Shown: positions 19,919 through 30,210 of the stretch, in pieces | How positions within the stretch are numbered: the first letter of the stretch is position 1 | Layout: every line of letters begins with the position of its first letter | Origin: Diphasiastrum complanatum | Lineage: Eukaryota; Streptophyta; Lycopodiopsida; Lycopodiales; Lycopodiaceae | Reading direction: 5' to 3' | Assembly (NCBI GenBank): GCA_029204225.1 | Contig: CM055113.1 | Location: 1,219,973-1,283,972, forward strand | Length of the DNA: 64,000 nucleotides | Made by a program: the position numbers and the translations under genes | Notes under the pieces: model-generated | The model's database searches: none | Told to the model about the DNA's origin: nothing | What the model saw: only the letters and a program-made list of their open reading frames with translations

Positions 19919-20565
19919 TGTGAAAATTGTCAACATTTCCTTGTCTAGTTTTAGGCCAAAATTGCTAAAAATGGCACATAGTTTAGGATCTGACTTTTCA
20001 CACGTGTGAAACAGGTCTAGATATTTTTAGTAAGTGTATTTTTTCAGTATGAAGAAGTGTCAAACTTCAAGACCTTCGAAATGAGTCCATTTTCATGTAT
20101 TTTGGACATATATGCCAATTTTACCTATATAGGGCATATTTTAGGTAAGGAGGGTCTAGAGAGAGGAGAGAGAGTCATCTCTCTCAGCTATATATAGCAG
20201 GTAGGCCGTGGAGAAACAGGTTGGAGCAGATCCATTGTATTCATTTGCTTAATGAGAGATTTTTCTATTGGGTTCTCCTTCCATTGTTGGCATTGTGTAG
20301 TGATTGAGTTCAAGCTTTGTGTGTATGATCTTAGGTGCTTTCCAAAAGTGGTAGGCTGATGTATTATGGACTGTATAATGCTATTTTGGGCCGCACTTGA
20401 TGTTTATGGAAGTTTCCATTTGTGATAAATGCTTTTTGATCAAGTTCTTTGCATTCTAGGTAGCATAGAATGTGTTGCCAATTCCTAGCTTATGTAGTTT
20501 GGAGTGCAAGCATTCAAGCCAATGATCTTGGAGTTTAGATCCACTTAGGATCTGTATTTTCCACA
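19919..20565 (+). repeat. E3 3' LTR
   Basis: 647-bp copy of 14995-15641, ending TTTTCCACA, followed by the target duplication AATGT. Confidence 0.96.
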
Positions 20566-20606
20566 AATGTCTCTGGAACAAATCCATGGATCTTATTAAC
20601 CAAGTA

Positions 20607-20651
20607 AAAAGTGAAAATGGTGGACAAAAGAGTGCCACCATTTTCACTTTT
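20607..20651. repeat. Perfect 17-bp hairpin
   Basis: aaaagtgaaaatggtgg (20607-20623), 11-nt spacer, then its exact reverse complement (20635-20651). It lies in X just beyond the E3 insertion. Confidence 0.9.
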
Positions 20652-20953
20652 GTGGAACCTCAAGCTCACCCATGTGAAATGGTACTTCATGATGGTGTAA
20701 ACAATCGTTTGTGATCTGTTCGCAATGGAGAGTTGATTGGTGGTGTTGGTACTTCTGATGGTAGAGGTGCTGCTGGGTGTTCTCTTTCTCATGCTGTTTT
20801 CTCTGACTTTGCATCCTATATCCAATGGCGTATCTTTTGGTATTGTCTTTCTTCTTCTCTCACATTAGGATATGGTCTTGTTGTTGTGGGTTGATCATCG
20901 ACCATTGATATTGATGATGTTGGTCATGGAGTCACTCCCTTCCATTTTTGTGC

Positions 20954-22479
20954 TCATGTAATTGCCAACACTAGAACATGGGAGTTTTGCTTTTCTTGTG
21001 GCGTCCTCCCTGGAATTGCTATTGGTTGCACTGAGATTAAATTCAAGGGTGCACTTGTTCTAGGTTTAATTGGGCAATTCTTGTAGCAATGCCCATATCT
21101 GCATTCTCGACAAAAAGTCGTATACTTTCCTTTATAAGGACATTTTTTAATTCTGTGGCCTTTGCCGCATCCGTAGCAGCCATAGATCCTACGTCCATGA
21201 CCTTGAGGCTGTGTAGTGTAGGTTCCATAATATTCGTTGATTTCTAGATCGATGAATGCCTCTTCCGAACCATACCACTGTTGTTGCTCAGGTTGGAGTG
21301 ATAATTTTTGCTCTACTACGGTCATGTTTACATGAGCCACTTGATTGTTAGTTGGCACTGGTGGTGCAAGTAGAGCCATGTGTTGCTGATTCATTGGTGT
21401 TCCATAGCGAGGTGTCGCATTTGGTGCCCACTGATGATATGGATAAGAGGTCTAATAATGATTCCTCTTTTGTTGTATGATCCTGGGGTTGAATGGACAA
21501 AATGTCGTTTTGTTGAAGCATTGCACATATGGCAGTACCGTTGTGTCAGCTTGAGGTTTTGCATCAACACTGGACACTCATTTGTTGTATGGTTCTAGGT
21601 GCAAACAGGACAACATACGTTCTCTCGTCGGGGATATTGCAGCTGGTTTAGTTCCGGTGGATCTGAAGTTGGTGCTACAGGTCCCTACAAAGACTTTAGT
21701 TTTTCTTATCAAACTATGATGTTAGTTGTTCCATCTACTGCTTGTGTAACTTCGTCATTTGCTCCCACAGTAGATCTGTTGACACATTGGATGTGTTGGA
21801 TGATGATGCTATCGAGAGAGTTGGTGGTCGGATATGATTTTTAATCTGAACCCTCATTTTCTTCTCTGATGGCATCTTCCATTGCTTCCTGCAATGTAGC
21901 GTATTGCTCTCGTCTTTTTAAGTTCTCTTCTGATACTTCATGGTAACTCCACGAGGAACCACATAATGACTGCAGGATCGGGAGTTAGGGCTGTGTTGCA
22001 TTTGGATTTTAAGTGCTTGACACGTTCTATATAGTCCCTGACCCTTTCTCTTTTTTCCATTTTTACCTTGCTAAGTAGGAAAAATGGATCCTCTACGAAC
22101 TTCCTTGGCTTAAAGCACGTGATGAGAGCCCCTCCTTCCCAAGTGATTTTCTCTTTTTCTGATAGGTTGAAGAACCAATCTTGTGCTACAACTACCAGAG
22201 ACGTGGGGAACAACATCAATTTTTCCGCCGGTGTCTGCTCACCGCTTGCTCGTAGACCTGGAGGAATCTTATAGGATCTAATGATCCATTATATTTTGGC
22301 ATCTCGAGTGGAGGTGCCCTTTGAACTGCTTGCAAGGGTGTGGCAAATACAAGTAGATCCATTGGATTTATTGCTGGTGGTTCTGCTTCTATCCCGATTT
22401 GCATGGTTGCAACTCTAGGGAGGTTTGGAGCTTGATTTGCAATCCTTCTTGGTACTGATCGTGTTGATCTCAGATTCAT
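20954..22479 (-). pseudogene. X gag with two short zinc knuckles
   Basis: Minus-strand order: N-terminal part with EMPKYNGSLDPIRFLQVYEQ (22479-22216), a Retrotrans_gag-type segment (DWFFNLSEKEKITWEGGALI, FVEDPFFLLSKVK, 22219-21938), a poorly readable middle, then a C-terminal frame (21394-20954) with CYGCGKGHRIKKC and CRECRYGHCYKNC. Both knuckles have C-X2-C-X3-H-X4-C spacing, one residue shorter than the standard. Frames change between segments and stops occur, so it is decayed. It resembles gag of plant Ty3/gypsy elements in domain order; related copies are Y (30211-32150) and E5. Confidence 0.8.
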
Positions 22480-23755
22480 GTGACGGGAAAAACTAGAGTA
22501 GCTAGATTGTGATGGATATGTGGAAATTTGTCTAGATCTTTGAGGATCTTATCAGTTTTCTTGGCCAAAAGTGTGATTTTAGGCCCGTTACAACGACTTT
22601 ATCTTGATAAGTTTTTACTCCTTGCTCTGATTGGTCTGAGATTTTCACAGTGATTGGATCTGATGCAGATCTAACTATTGATCCTATTTGCAAAGGCTAC
22701 TCGTGCAAGGGTTGGCTGTGCGAAGGTTCTTTCACTGCTTTTGAGTCAAAAACCTGTTTTTTTCAGATCTGTTGAGAACTAACCTTCACAGACTTGTCAG
22801 GAGTTGGATCTGGTATGGATCTAACTTTGTTCCAAGGGATAAAGGTTCTTTGTCAAAGATCAGAGAGTACGGCTATATGCGAAGATTTAAAATCACTTTT
22901 TTGCTCATAGATCAGTCAATAGTTGAAACTAACATTCGTAGACCTCATCACTAATTTTGAAGACAATGGGATGGTCTACGAAGGTTATCTTTGAGTGGAT
23001 TTTCTGGATTTAATAATTTTAGTGATTTTTAAGCACTTAAACCCACTTTTCTTCTCACTGGAATCAAATTAATCTTTGCAGGCTTTTCTATGTCCTTGTC
23101 TCACTAAGATGGAATTTAAAAATCTTCTATGAAGGTTACTGGCCACTGGAACTAAAAATTTTAATGTCTATGAAGGTTCAGCTTGATTTTCTTGTCTTTT
23201 TTATCTTAGGAACCTTTGCAAGAGCACTTATCCTGGAAACTAACCTTTGCAAGCTGAGTCTGTGTCCTTGTCTCACTGAGATGGAACTTTAGAGAGCTCT
23301 GCAAAGGTTCTTATAAAGATATGAATTTTTTTTTTGATTTTTCAAAGGATTTTTGAATTTTTATGGTTTATCTCTTTTTTTTTTTAAATCTGTTGGGAGG
23401 TAATCTTTGTAGGCTTCTATGCTAGTCTAGGATAGTACCTTGGAACTACTACCAGTCGTGTGAAGGTTAGTTATTTGAAAAGTAAGGATTGGAGTGGTTT
23501 TTGGCCACTTTTTTCCTCCAAAGATAGATTTGAGTATTTTTTTTATGGGTTTCCCAAGGTTGTGAATGGATGCCAAGCCCTTAGAGGCTATTTTGGATCT
23601 CCACTACCCTTCCACACCTCCTCTGCTAGCTGAGAATAGTCCAAACACAAAAAAACACACAAAACAAGCTAAATCTACCCCAAAATCCACCTAAAATCAC
23701 TCTAAAAAGTAATAACAACTAGAAGAACAACTAAAGTTAGTTAGTGATAGCCTAT
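22480..23755 (-). other. X leader
   Basis: No gene. On the minus strand it contains the module 'tttgcagagctctct' followed by aagttccatctcactgag and acaagg (about 23262-23312), shared with the E5 leader, and many cttcgca/gcgaagg-like pieces. Confidence 0.65.
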
Positions 23756-23756
23756 C

Positions 23757-23772
23757 CGCGGCAATGATGCCA
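23757..23772 (-). promoter_or_regulatory. X primer-binding site
   Basis: On the minus strand TGGCATCATTGCCGCG, one base inside the LTR. It is nearly the same as in E8 (29488) and E5 (45251). It resembles the TGGCGCCGTTGCC class known from plant Ty3/gypsy elements. Confidence 0.7.
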
Positions 23773-23773
23773 C

Positions 23774-24502
23774 TGTAGGGAACATAGGTTCGATGGTGAG
23801 CAGCCCACCGTAAGAAGGGTTAGAACACTTGGATAAGAGCCTAACTATACTTAGTTGCTAATTTAGATGCACACCAGCTCTACTTTAATACTAACTCACC
23901 TTAACACTTCTTCCACTAACTCTAACTACATGCATTTATCTTGATAGAGGATGAATAGAGGAATAGAGATAGAGGTAGAGAAAGAGGGTAGAGATGGAGA
24001 TTAGCTCCAATGCTCAATGTCATGCTTATGGAAAAACCCTAACTAGCATAAAGCAAGAACAATGGAAACTAAAAACAAGAAGCAAACCACAACAAAGCAT
24101 AAGCAAGATTGATTATCAAATGAGGATGCTTGAGCCACAAAATAGTAGAGTCTCCTCCTCTCTATTAGGCATGGAAAATGGTTACAAATGGTGCCTTTTT
24201 ATGTTTGGGGTGGCCCTTGCCCCTTGCTTCCTATTGGCTACTTGCAAGAATGTGGGATTGAAATCCACACCCTTCACAAGAAGCACAAACAAATCTATGG
24301 TGTAGAAAGAAACATACCCCACCTACTACCATTTGACTTTGACTAGTTTACAGAACTTAGAAACTTAATTTAAGCTTAACTTTGGCCTTCTAATATTATT
24401 TTTGATTACATGGCCGAAAGTCAAGTTTATGTCCATAATTATTTATTTACAAATGCTCATTGGGCCATGGGCTTATGCACATAGGATGCCATGACCCTCA
24501 CA
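23774..24502 (-). repeat. X 5' LTR
   Basis: On the minus strand begins TGTGAGGG and ends CCCTACA. It abuts the primer-binding site. No second copy is in the window, so the outer boundary rests on the TG/CA pattern only. Confidence 0.6.
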
Positions 24503-24539
24503 ACTATTTTCGACTAAATTATTTGTGTACACTGTAATA

Positions 24540-25464
24540 CCCTCAACAACTGCTTCAACATAAAACAATGCAACATCTGGTAGTTTATCATCCACCTCAG
24601 TATTAACTGGTGTTGATATGATTCTGGATACATGGTCGGCCAAATAATGTTGTTTACCGTTTTGAACTACAACTCAAAAATCAAATTCGGTAATAAGAGT
24701 AGCCATCTTGCCATATGCCCCGTATTACACATCCTGTTTAGTAAATAAAGTATGGCTGGTGATCAATATAAAATGCAAAATGCATTGTCAGTAGATAATG
24801 TCGAAACTTCTTAACACAAAAAACCATAGCTAACGCTTCTTGTTCTGTTGTCAAATAATTCTTCTCAGGATTTGCAAGTTGTTTGCTTGCAAATTTGATG
24901 GGATAATCTTTCTTCTATTCATCTGGCTGCGTCAAAATTGATCCAATGTATATTTTGATGCATCAGTATGAACATGAATCTCAATTGTCCAAACTGGAGC
25001 TCGTAGTATCAATGAAGAAGCTAAAGCTATCTTTAGTTTTTCAAGTGCTTCCAATGCCTTAGCTGTCCAAATTGGTACAATAATCAGCTTGTATATAGGT
25101 CTTGCTAGATCCGCAAAGAATAAAATAAATAGCTGGTAGTAATTGGCATGACCCATAAACACATAGACTCCTCAAATTGTTCCTGGCAGTGGTGACTTGA
25201 TGATGACTTTGATCTTGAAATAATCTGTAGCAATGCCATGTCTTGATATCACATGTCCAAGGACAACTTCACGAGTAACCCAAATTTGACACTTTTCTGG
25301 ATTTAAGAAGATTTAGTATTTGCAACAACGTTCAAACATTTTTTCCAAATGATTTAAATGGTTTATATCAACATCACGGACTCCGAGATCATCCAAGTAG
25401 ATTTCTCAAGGAATTTCTGCAAGTATCTTTGAACGCGAACTGCATGACTCTTTGAAATGAACTG
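24540..25464 (-). pseudogene. Y reverse transcriptase C-terminal part and RNase H
   Basis: Minus-strand translation gives FQRVMQFAFKD, then YLDDLGVRDVDINHLNHLEK (the RT catalytic YLDD), LNPEKCQIWVTREVVLGHVI, FMGHANYYQLFILFFADLAR, ALEALEKLKIALASS, VHTDASKYTLDQF, then RNase H PIKFASKQLANPEKNYLTTE and KKFRHYLL. This is the standard Ty3/gypsy RT-RNase H order. Frameshifts and stops near 25170, 25310 and 24920 break it. Confidence 0.88.
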
Positions 25465-26511
25465 AAATCACATTTAATCTTATAGTAACTGACTTTGAAA
25501 TCATCAGTACTATAGTGATTACGTGACCAAACAATAAAGCATTGAATTATTAGACAAATAATTCGTCGCAAATTAATTGACTTAGTCGCGAATTACAAGA
25601 CAAATAATTAGTTACGAAGAAATACAGAAACACATACATTTTGAGACGAAGTTGAATGCAATAAAGGATAGTATTGATTCAGTATGAACAACGTAACATA
25701 AGTAAATGAGTACAATAAATTGTGGATCAAAGCCGCGGACTCTATGCTATCTCTGAGCGGCTAAAATGAAAGTCTGAATTAAGCGCAATGCTGACAAGCA
25801 ATAGCACAATAGCAATCTCTAAAGAAGTGAGCTAGAATGCTCAGGAGTGTTCAAGCTCGCAGGCTTGAGAGAGAGAGCTAACTATTCAAATGCTTCTGAT
25901 ACTGTTTAAAAACTATATGAATATGAACAACTATTTATACTAAAAAATTAGGTCATCAATTGTGATTGCCAGTTGGTTGGTATCCACTGGCATCCATCCG
26001 GTTCCTTGTCATTGATTGCTGATAAGCAGTGGAAATTGGCCGTAAACAATCTGTCTGCATAAATGTACCAAACCGTCACTTTTGCAGAAATGAACTAAAA
26101 CAGCCACAGTGTCGCCATTCTGCAAAAAACCCGACAATGCCTTAAAATCTCTTTTAGAGTTGCCCCACACTTTGCCAGAGTCATTTCCTTAACATTTGAG
26201 GCACTTTGAAAAAAGTGAAAAATGTGACTCTACATATTTGCTCGCAAATCCTCACAGGCGATAGTGTCGCTAAAATGCGAAAAATGCGACATTGTGATTT
26301 TATACGAGATTCTTGATAGGCGAAAAAGCTGCAGTGAGAGAAAATGAAATGCAACACTATAGTCAAACTTTGTGTATTTATACAGACTATGTAAAAACAC
26401 TTGTAAATCTGTAGACTATGTAAATACATGGGAAAATCCGCAGAACTGGATAAACAATGGATGAAGATTAAAATCGGTTAGTCAATTAGTAAGAAGGAGA
26501 CTAATCCAACA
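25465..26511 (-). repeat. E7 3' LTR (3'-truncated)
   Basis: Starts on the minus strand with TGTTGGATTAGTCTCC right after the polypurine tract. About 0.6 kb of it is repeated at 39295-39900. Confidence 0.75.
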
Positions 26512-27060
26512 CTCCCTTTTAATCTGAATTCTTGAATGCCTTGACCTTCAAACTTAGTTCTACACAGAATCTTTTGTGTGCTTCCAAACTTAATGCTTTG
26601 ATAAAAATATCTATTGTCATATCTTGCGTTCTACAGTATTACAATCTGACCTCTTTGTTGAGAACTTTACTTTTGACGAAATGATACTTCAGTTCAAGGT
26701 GCTTACTCCTAAAATGAAATCTGGAGTTGGCTGATAAAGCAATGGCACTTTGATTATCACAAAATAATGTTGTCATAGCATATTAATTCAGACCGATATA
26801 TGAGAGTAAATTCCTCAACCAAATTGCTTCCTTTGTAGCTTGAGAGGATGTCATATACTCTGATTCAGTGGAAGATAGAGCTATCAAAGATTGCTTGCGA
26901 TTGTTCTAGGAAATTGGACCATTGTTGAGGAAGAATGTAAATCCGGAAGTGGATTTATGAGTGTCTACATCTCCTGCCCAACTTGCATCTGTGTAACCAC
27001 TGAGTCGAGTTTGTCATTGCCGACTGCTCCATAACAAATGCAAAAGTCCATAGTAGCTTG
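26512..27060 (-). pseudogene. E7 RNase H
   Basis: Minus-strand frames give NKEVRL, TQDMTIDIFIKALSLEAHKR and the start region around 26940-27010 that matches the copia scrap at 13995-14272. It ends close to aaaagggag, the polypurine tract. Several frame changes. Confidence 0.7.
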
Positions 27061-27560
27061 AAGCTATATCATGACTCTAATAAGAGCCTTCCAATGTCTT
27101 CCACCAAGATTAGTCATAAACTGACTGAGAGAGCTGAATGCAAAAGCTATGTTTGGTCTGGTATAGATCATGGCGTACATAAGAGATCCTATACTAGAAT
27201 GATAAGGATTTGCATGCATCTGTTGCTTTGCCATCTGTTGCAAGAGATTCTTAAACTGGTTAATGTGATTCTGAAGAGAATCACCAGTAGACATCTTGAA
27301 TGTGAAAATTTTCTTCGTAGATGTAACTTAGTAGTTATGTCTCTCACGTCATATAGTGAGTGTCCTCTTGATATTTTAGCTTCAGATATGTGTCCAATAT
27401 GTGTATCTGATATATTGAGGATAATAAGTGTGAAAGCTTTACCATCCTTCGATTTCCACTTTGAGTCGTTGTCTTCAGGTTTTACTTCTATACCTGTAAC
27501 AACATCCCATAATTTACTGGCAATTAGCAAGGTCTTCATCTTAAATTTTCACAAATGATA
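27061..27560 (-). pseudogene. E7 gag joined to RT C-terminus
   Basis: A copia Gag-like stretch (KLWDVVTGIEVKPEDNDSKW, KAFTLIILNISD) is followed, after frameshifts, by MSTGDSLQNHINQFKNLLQQ. The frame then goes straight into HANPYHSSIGSLMYAMIYTR, the C-terminal RT signature. Everything from the Gag zinc knuckle through protease, integrase and the RT core is missing. Confidence 0.78.
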
Positions 27561-27765
27561 ATTGGATCCATTCAGCTTGTCTGCGATAAGACCAACTTTA
27601 CTTTGAGAATCCATCTGGAACTTAGTCTGTCGATTGTATCGATGATGCTAAGATGCAGTAATGCCAACAATAGAAAATCAATTCTCCGATACTGAAAGGT
27701 TGAAAAGAACTGAAGAGTATGATTATCAATTTGATATCACAAAAGATATCAAGTACTAGAGATTT
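27561..27765 (-). other. E7 leader
   Basis: Short stretch between primer-binding site and gag remnant, no gene. Confidence 0.6.
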
Positions 27766-27778
27766 GGCTCTGATACCA
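27766..27778 (-). promoter_or_regulatory. E7 primer-binding site
   Basis: Minus strand TGGTATCAGAGCC, a perfect initiator tRNA-Met complement, after the LTR end CCAACA. Confidence 0.88.
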
Positions 27779-28105
27779 TGTTGGAAAGATTTGTCGTGAA
27801 GATAGGTCGAACTCGAAAACAAACAAATTCTAAAAGAAATGAATGACAATTTTTGAGTGTCTAGAAAGAAAACTTTTCATGTGTGGCAGAATAAACTATC
27901 TTCCTCTTTCACAATGCATGACTACACCTATCAATTTCAAACAAAACAATAGTGATAGAGATCACATTTGATCTTATAGTAACTGACTTTGAAATCATTA
28001 GTACTATAGTAATTATGTATCCAACCAATAAAGCATTGAATTATCAGACAAATAATTCGTTGTGAATTATTTGCAAATTAGTCGCGAATCACAAGGTCGT
28101 GATCT
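27779..28105 (-). repeat. E7 5' LTR (5'-truncated)
   Basis: Only the last ~327 bp of the LTR remain; 27966-28105 matches 25465-25605. Confidence 0.7.
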
Positions 28106-28740
28106 TTGGAATTGCATCAAGCATCAAAGGAATTGTATGCTCTATAATTGATGTACGAATCTCTTTTAGATCATTGTATGTCTAGGCAAAACAATATCGA
28201 TACTTGATCAATAACTTCCTTAACGATTGAAATTGTTCAGGAGTAAGTTGTGCTCCAACTTGAACAATCTTTTCTGGTTCTTCAACAAGATTTATTGGCT
28301 GTGAGTCCTAGCTAGTCCCCATCATAAACATCCTTTGTTTCTAGTTCACGATGAGCTTTTGGTAACATAATCACAACATCATCCAAAGTATAGCATTTGA
28401 AATGCTCGGGCATATTATTGTTCTTTTTCACTAGGATTGATCTTGGATTTCCGTTTAGTTTTCTTGGCAATAATCGATCATGGAGGTGAGGACTTTCTAA
28501 AAGATGTACTCTTTACTAACTTCCTGGATGGTGATTTCTTGTGAGAACTCTGTCTTGAAGAATCATCCTTGATCTTTCCTTTTTCTTTATCCAAAAAGGT
28601 TGGTACATTCTTAGATTAGGAATGCTCTATCGAAAAAATTGGCAATATTCCATTAAAAATTGCTTCTTCTAAAGTTCTGTCACTTTTCAATATTCTTTTT
28701 GTTCCTAAGCTTACAAAGAACTTGATAAGTGTTGAAAAGT
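28106..28740 (-). pseudogene. Y pol region upstream of RT
   Basis: Frames on the minus strand, with shifts, give FKCYTLDDVVIMLPKAHREL, AQLTPEQFQSLRKLLIKYRY and RTSIIEHTIPLMLDAIPK. The last two are the usual lead-in to Ty3/gypsy RT. A Ser/Lys-rich stretch precedes them. Cut at 28105 by E7. Confidence 0.7.
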
Positions 28741-29484
28741 TGTGTTGGAGGGTTTGCAGATCCCAAGGCAACCCTAACCCTAGTTAATAAGTGAGAGGGA
28801 TTTGGCACCTTGCGTGTGTAAGTCCACCTGATGATCACATAGAGATTTGATTAATTAGAAAGTCAATAAAAGGAATTTAGGCCTTTTTGCGGGACTTTCA
28901 ATGTCGTAGGAGGGCCAAAATGTCAAGTTAGGGAATAAAGTTGGGTTTTTCACCAAATTGAATGGTTCTCACTCTTTTTTTAATTTGAATAATTAGAGAG
29001 GTAGAAATGGACCAATAGGATTTAGAGGCCAGGGTCCTCCTCTCTATTATAAAAAGGGACCAACTCGAGTTCCTACACATGTTCATTTTCTCATTTCAAT
29101 AAAGTAGATTGGTCTGAAATAGATTGATGAATGTCCTTGCTCTCTATCACTTTTCCTCCATCTCTCATGTTTATTTTGTTTTGCTAATTGTTGGATCTGA
29201 TTGTTATTGGAATTGCATGTTATTATACTTTTTATGAGGGAGAAAAAGAGAGAGAGAGAAAGAGTAAGCTATCTTTGTTGTGGATCTATTGTTAATGGAT
29301 GTAATGTTAATGTTTAGGGTTAATGGATGTTAGAGTTAGATGTGGATCTTCACTCATGCTGAAATCTGAACTATATTGTTGCTCTCATGGGATCGAATCT
29401 ACGTGTGACAACTAACTTTGTCTCTTTGATGCTAGATTGACTAGATTTTAGTTTGAGGTTAGACAAGGAAAGAAACCCACTACA
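28741..29484 (+). repeat. E8 5' LTR (plus strand)
   Basis: Starts TGTGTTGGAGGG and ends CCACTACA just before a primer-binding site. TATA-like 'ttataaaaaggg' near 29038 and a polyadenylation-like 'caataaagtag' near 29098. General layout resembles the E5 and X LTRs. No second copy in the window. Confidence 0.6.
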
Positions 29485-29487
29485 ATT

Positions 29488-29800
29488 TTGGCATCATTGC
29501 CAGGTAGCTATGCCAATATTTTAGTTTGCAGCATGTTTGGTGGATGGTTAGCTTGCATTAGGCATCTTGTCATTGCATGAATAGTGTTAGATATGCATTT
29601 ATAATTAATTTTGGGAGTGATTTTGCTTGATTTGAGTGAATTTGTTTGTTTGAAATCTAATCTAATTATAGAACATGGAAAGCTATTCAGATCACCAATC
29701 TTAAGATCCAGTTGGATCTGAGATATCAGAAAATCGGTCAAATCTACCAGATTTTGGTCAAAAAGAGACAAAAATTGTCATTAGGGCTGATGACTTTTTG
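29488..29800 (+). other. E8 primer-binding site and leader fragment
   Basis: TGGCATCATTGCCAGG at 29489-29504, the same class as in X and E5, then about 300 bp of AT-rich leader without a gene. It joins Y protease sequence near 29800, so E8 is only an LTR plus leader stub. Confidence 0.6.
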
Positions 29801-29860
29801 CCCATCTTTCAGGAAACCTTTGTGGAGTTGCAGACACCTTCAATTTTGATCACAGAACCT

Positions 29861-30170
29861 TCAGTTTGAAGGACGAACAATCCTTCCCAGCAGATTTCCA
29901 GAAACATCAGAAAAACTGTCAAAAAACACCAAAAAATCACCAGGTGCTTCTAGTAAGTCCATTACTACGAAAGTCATGAGAAACTGTACTCCCACAATTC
30001 TAACAAGTATATCTTCAACCATTCCTCGTGGACAAACTGTCGTTTGAACAGCTAGCTTAATAGCAAAAGTCGCAGGCTTTATCTTTTTAGTCCCCATTTT
30101 GCACATAGCTTTGTAGAAATCAGGTTAATTCTTGAACCGCCATCTATCACAGCTACTTCCTTAGGCAATT
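29861..30170 (-). pseudogene. Y aspartic protease
   Basis: Minus strand: EVAVIDGGSRINLISTKLCA, the retropepsin active-site loop with DGGS in place of DSG/DTG, then (frame shift) KKIKPATFAIKLAVQTTVCP and MVEDILVRIVGVQFLMTFVV, ending near GNLLGR. This matches the shape of a Ty3/gypsy protease domain. DGG-type active sites are known in Tat-like plant elements. Confidence 0.75.
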
Positions 30171-30210
30171 GTCTATGCTGTATCGACAGAGCGATATTTT
30201 TTTGTTCACT

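Larger units (their letters stand above)
14995..20565 (+). mobile_element. E3: young non-autonomous copia-derived element, pol replaced
   Basis: Two 647-bp LTRs differing at one obvious base (the 3' LTR ends CCACA instead of TCACA), a perfect 5-bp target duplication AATGT on both sides, a primer-binding site, leader, Gag and polypurine tract. R-U5, leader and the first ~257 Gag codons are almost identical to E2. After the zinc knuckle the sequence is unrelated to any copia pol domain. Recent movement without own RT means it was mobilised in trans. Confidence 0.95.
14281..24502 (-). mobile_element. X: decayed Ty3/gypsy-type gag element, split by E3
   Basis: Reading the minus strand: an LTR (24502-23774), a primer-binding site just inside it, a long leader (23755-22480), a gag with two zinc knuckles (22479-20954), then coding-like DNA that is cut by E3 (target duplication AATGT at 14990-14994 and 20566-20570) and resumes at 14994-14281. 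I see no protease, RT or integrase belonging to it and no 3' LTR within the window, so it is either 3'-truncated or a gag-only element like E5. Confidence 0.75.
25465..28105 (-). mobile_element. E7: copia element truncated in both LTRs, inside Y RT
   Basis: Minus-strand order: partial 5' LTR (28105-27779), primer-binding site (27778-27766), gag remnant, direct jump to RT C-terminus and RNase H, polypurine tract (26520-26512), partial 3' LTR (26511-25465). The LTR starts TGTTGG and ends CCAACA. The 5' LTR lacks about its first 0.9 kb and the 3' LTR about its last 0.2 kb; the shared LTR segment is 25465-25605 / 27966-28105. Both broken ends abut Y RT sequence and about 100 or more RT codons are missing there. 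Confidence 0.8.
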
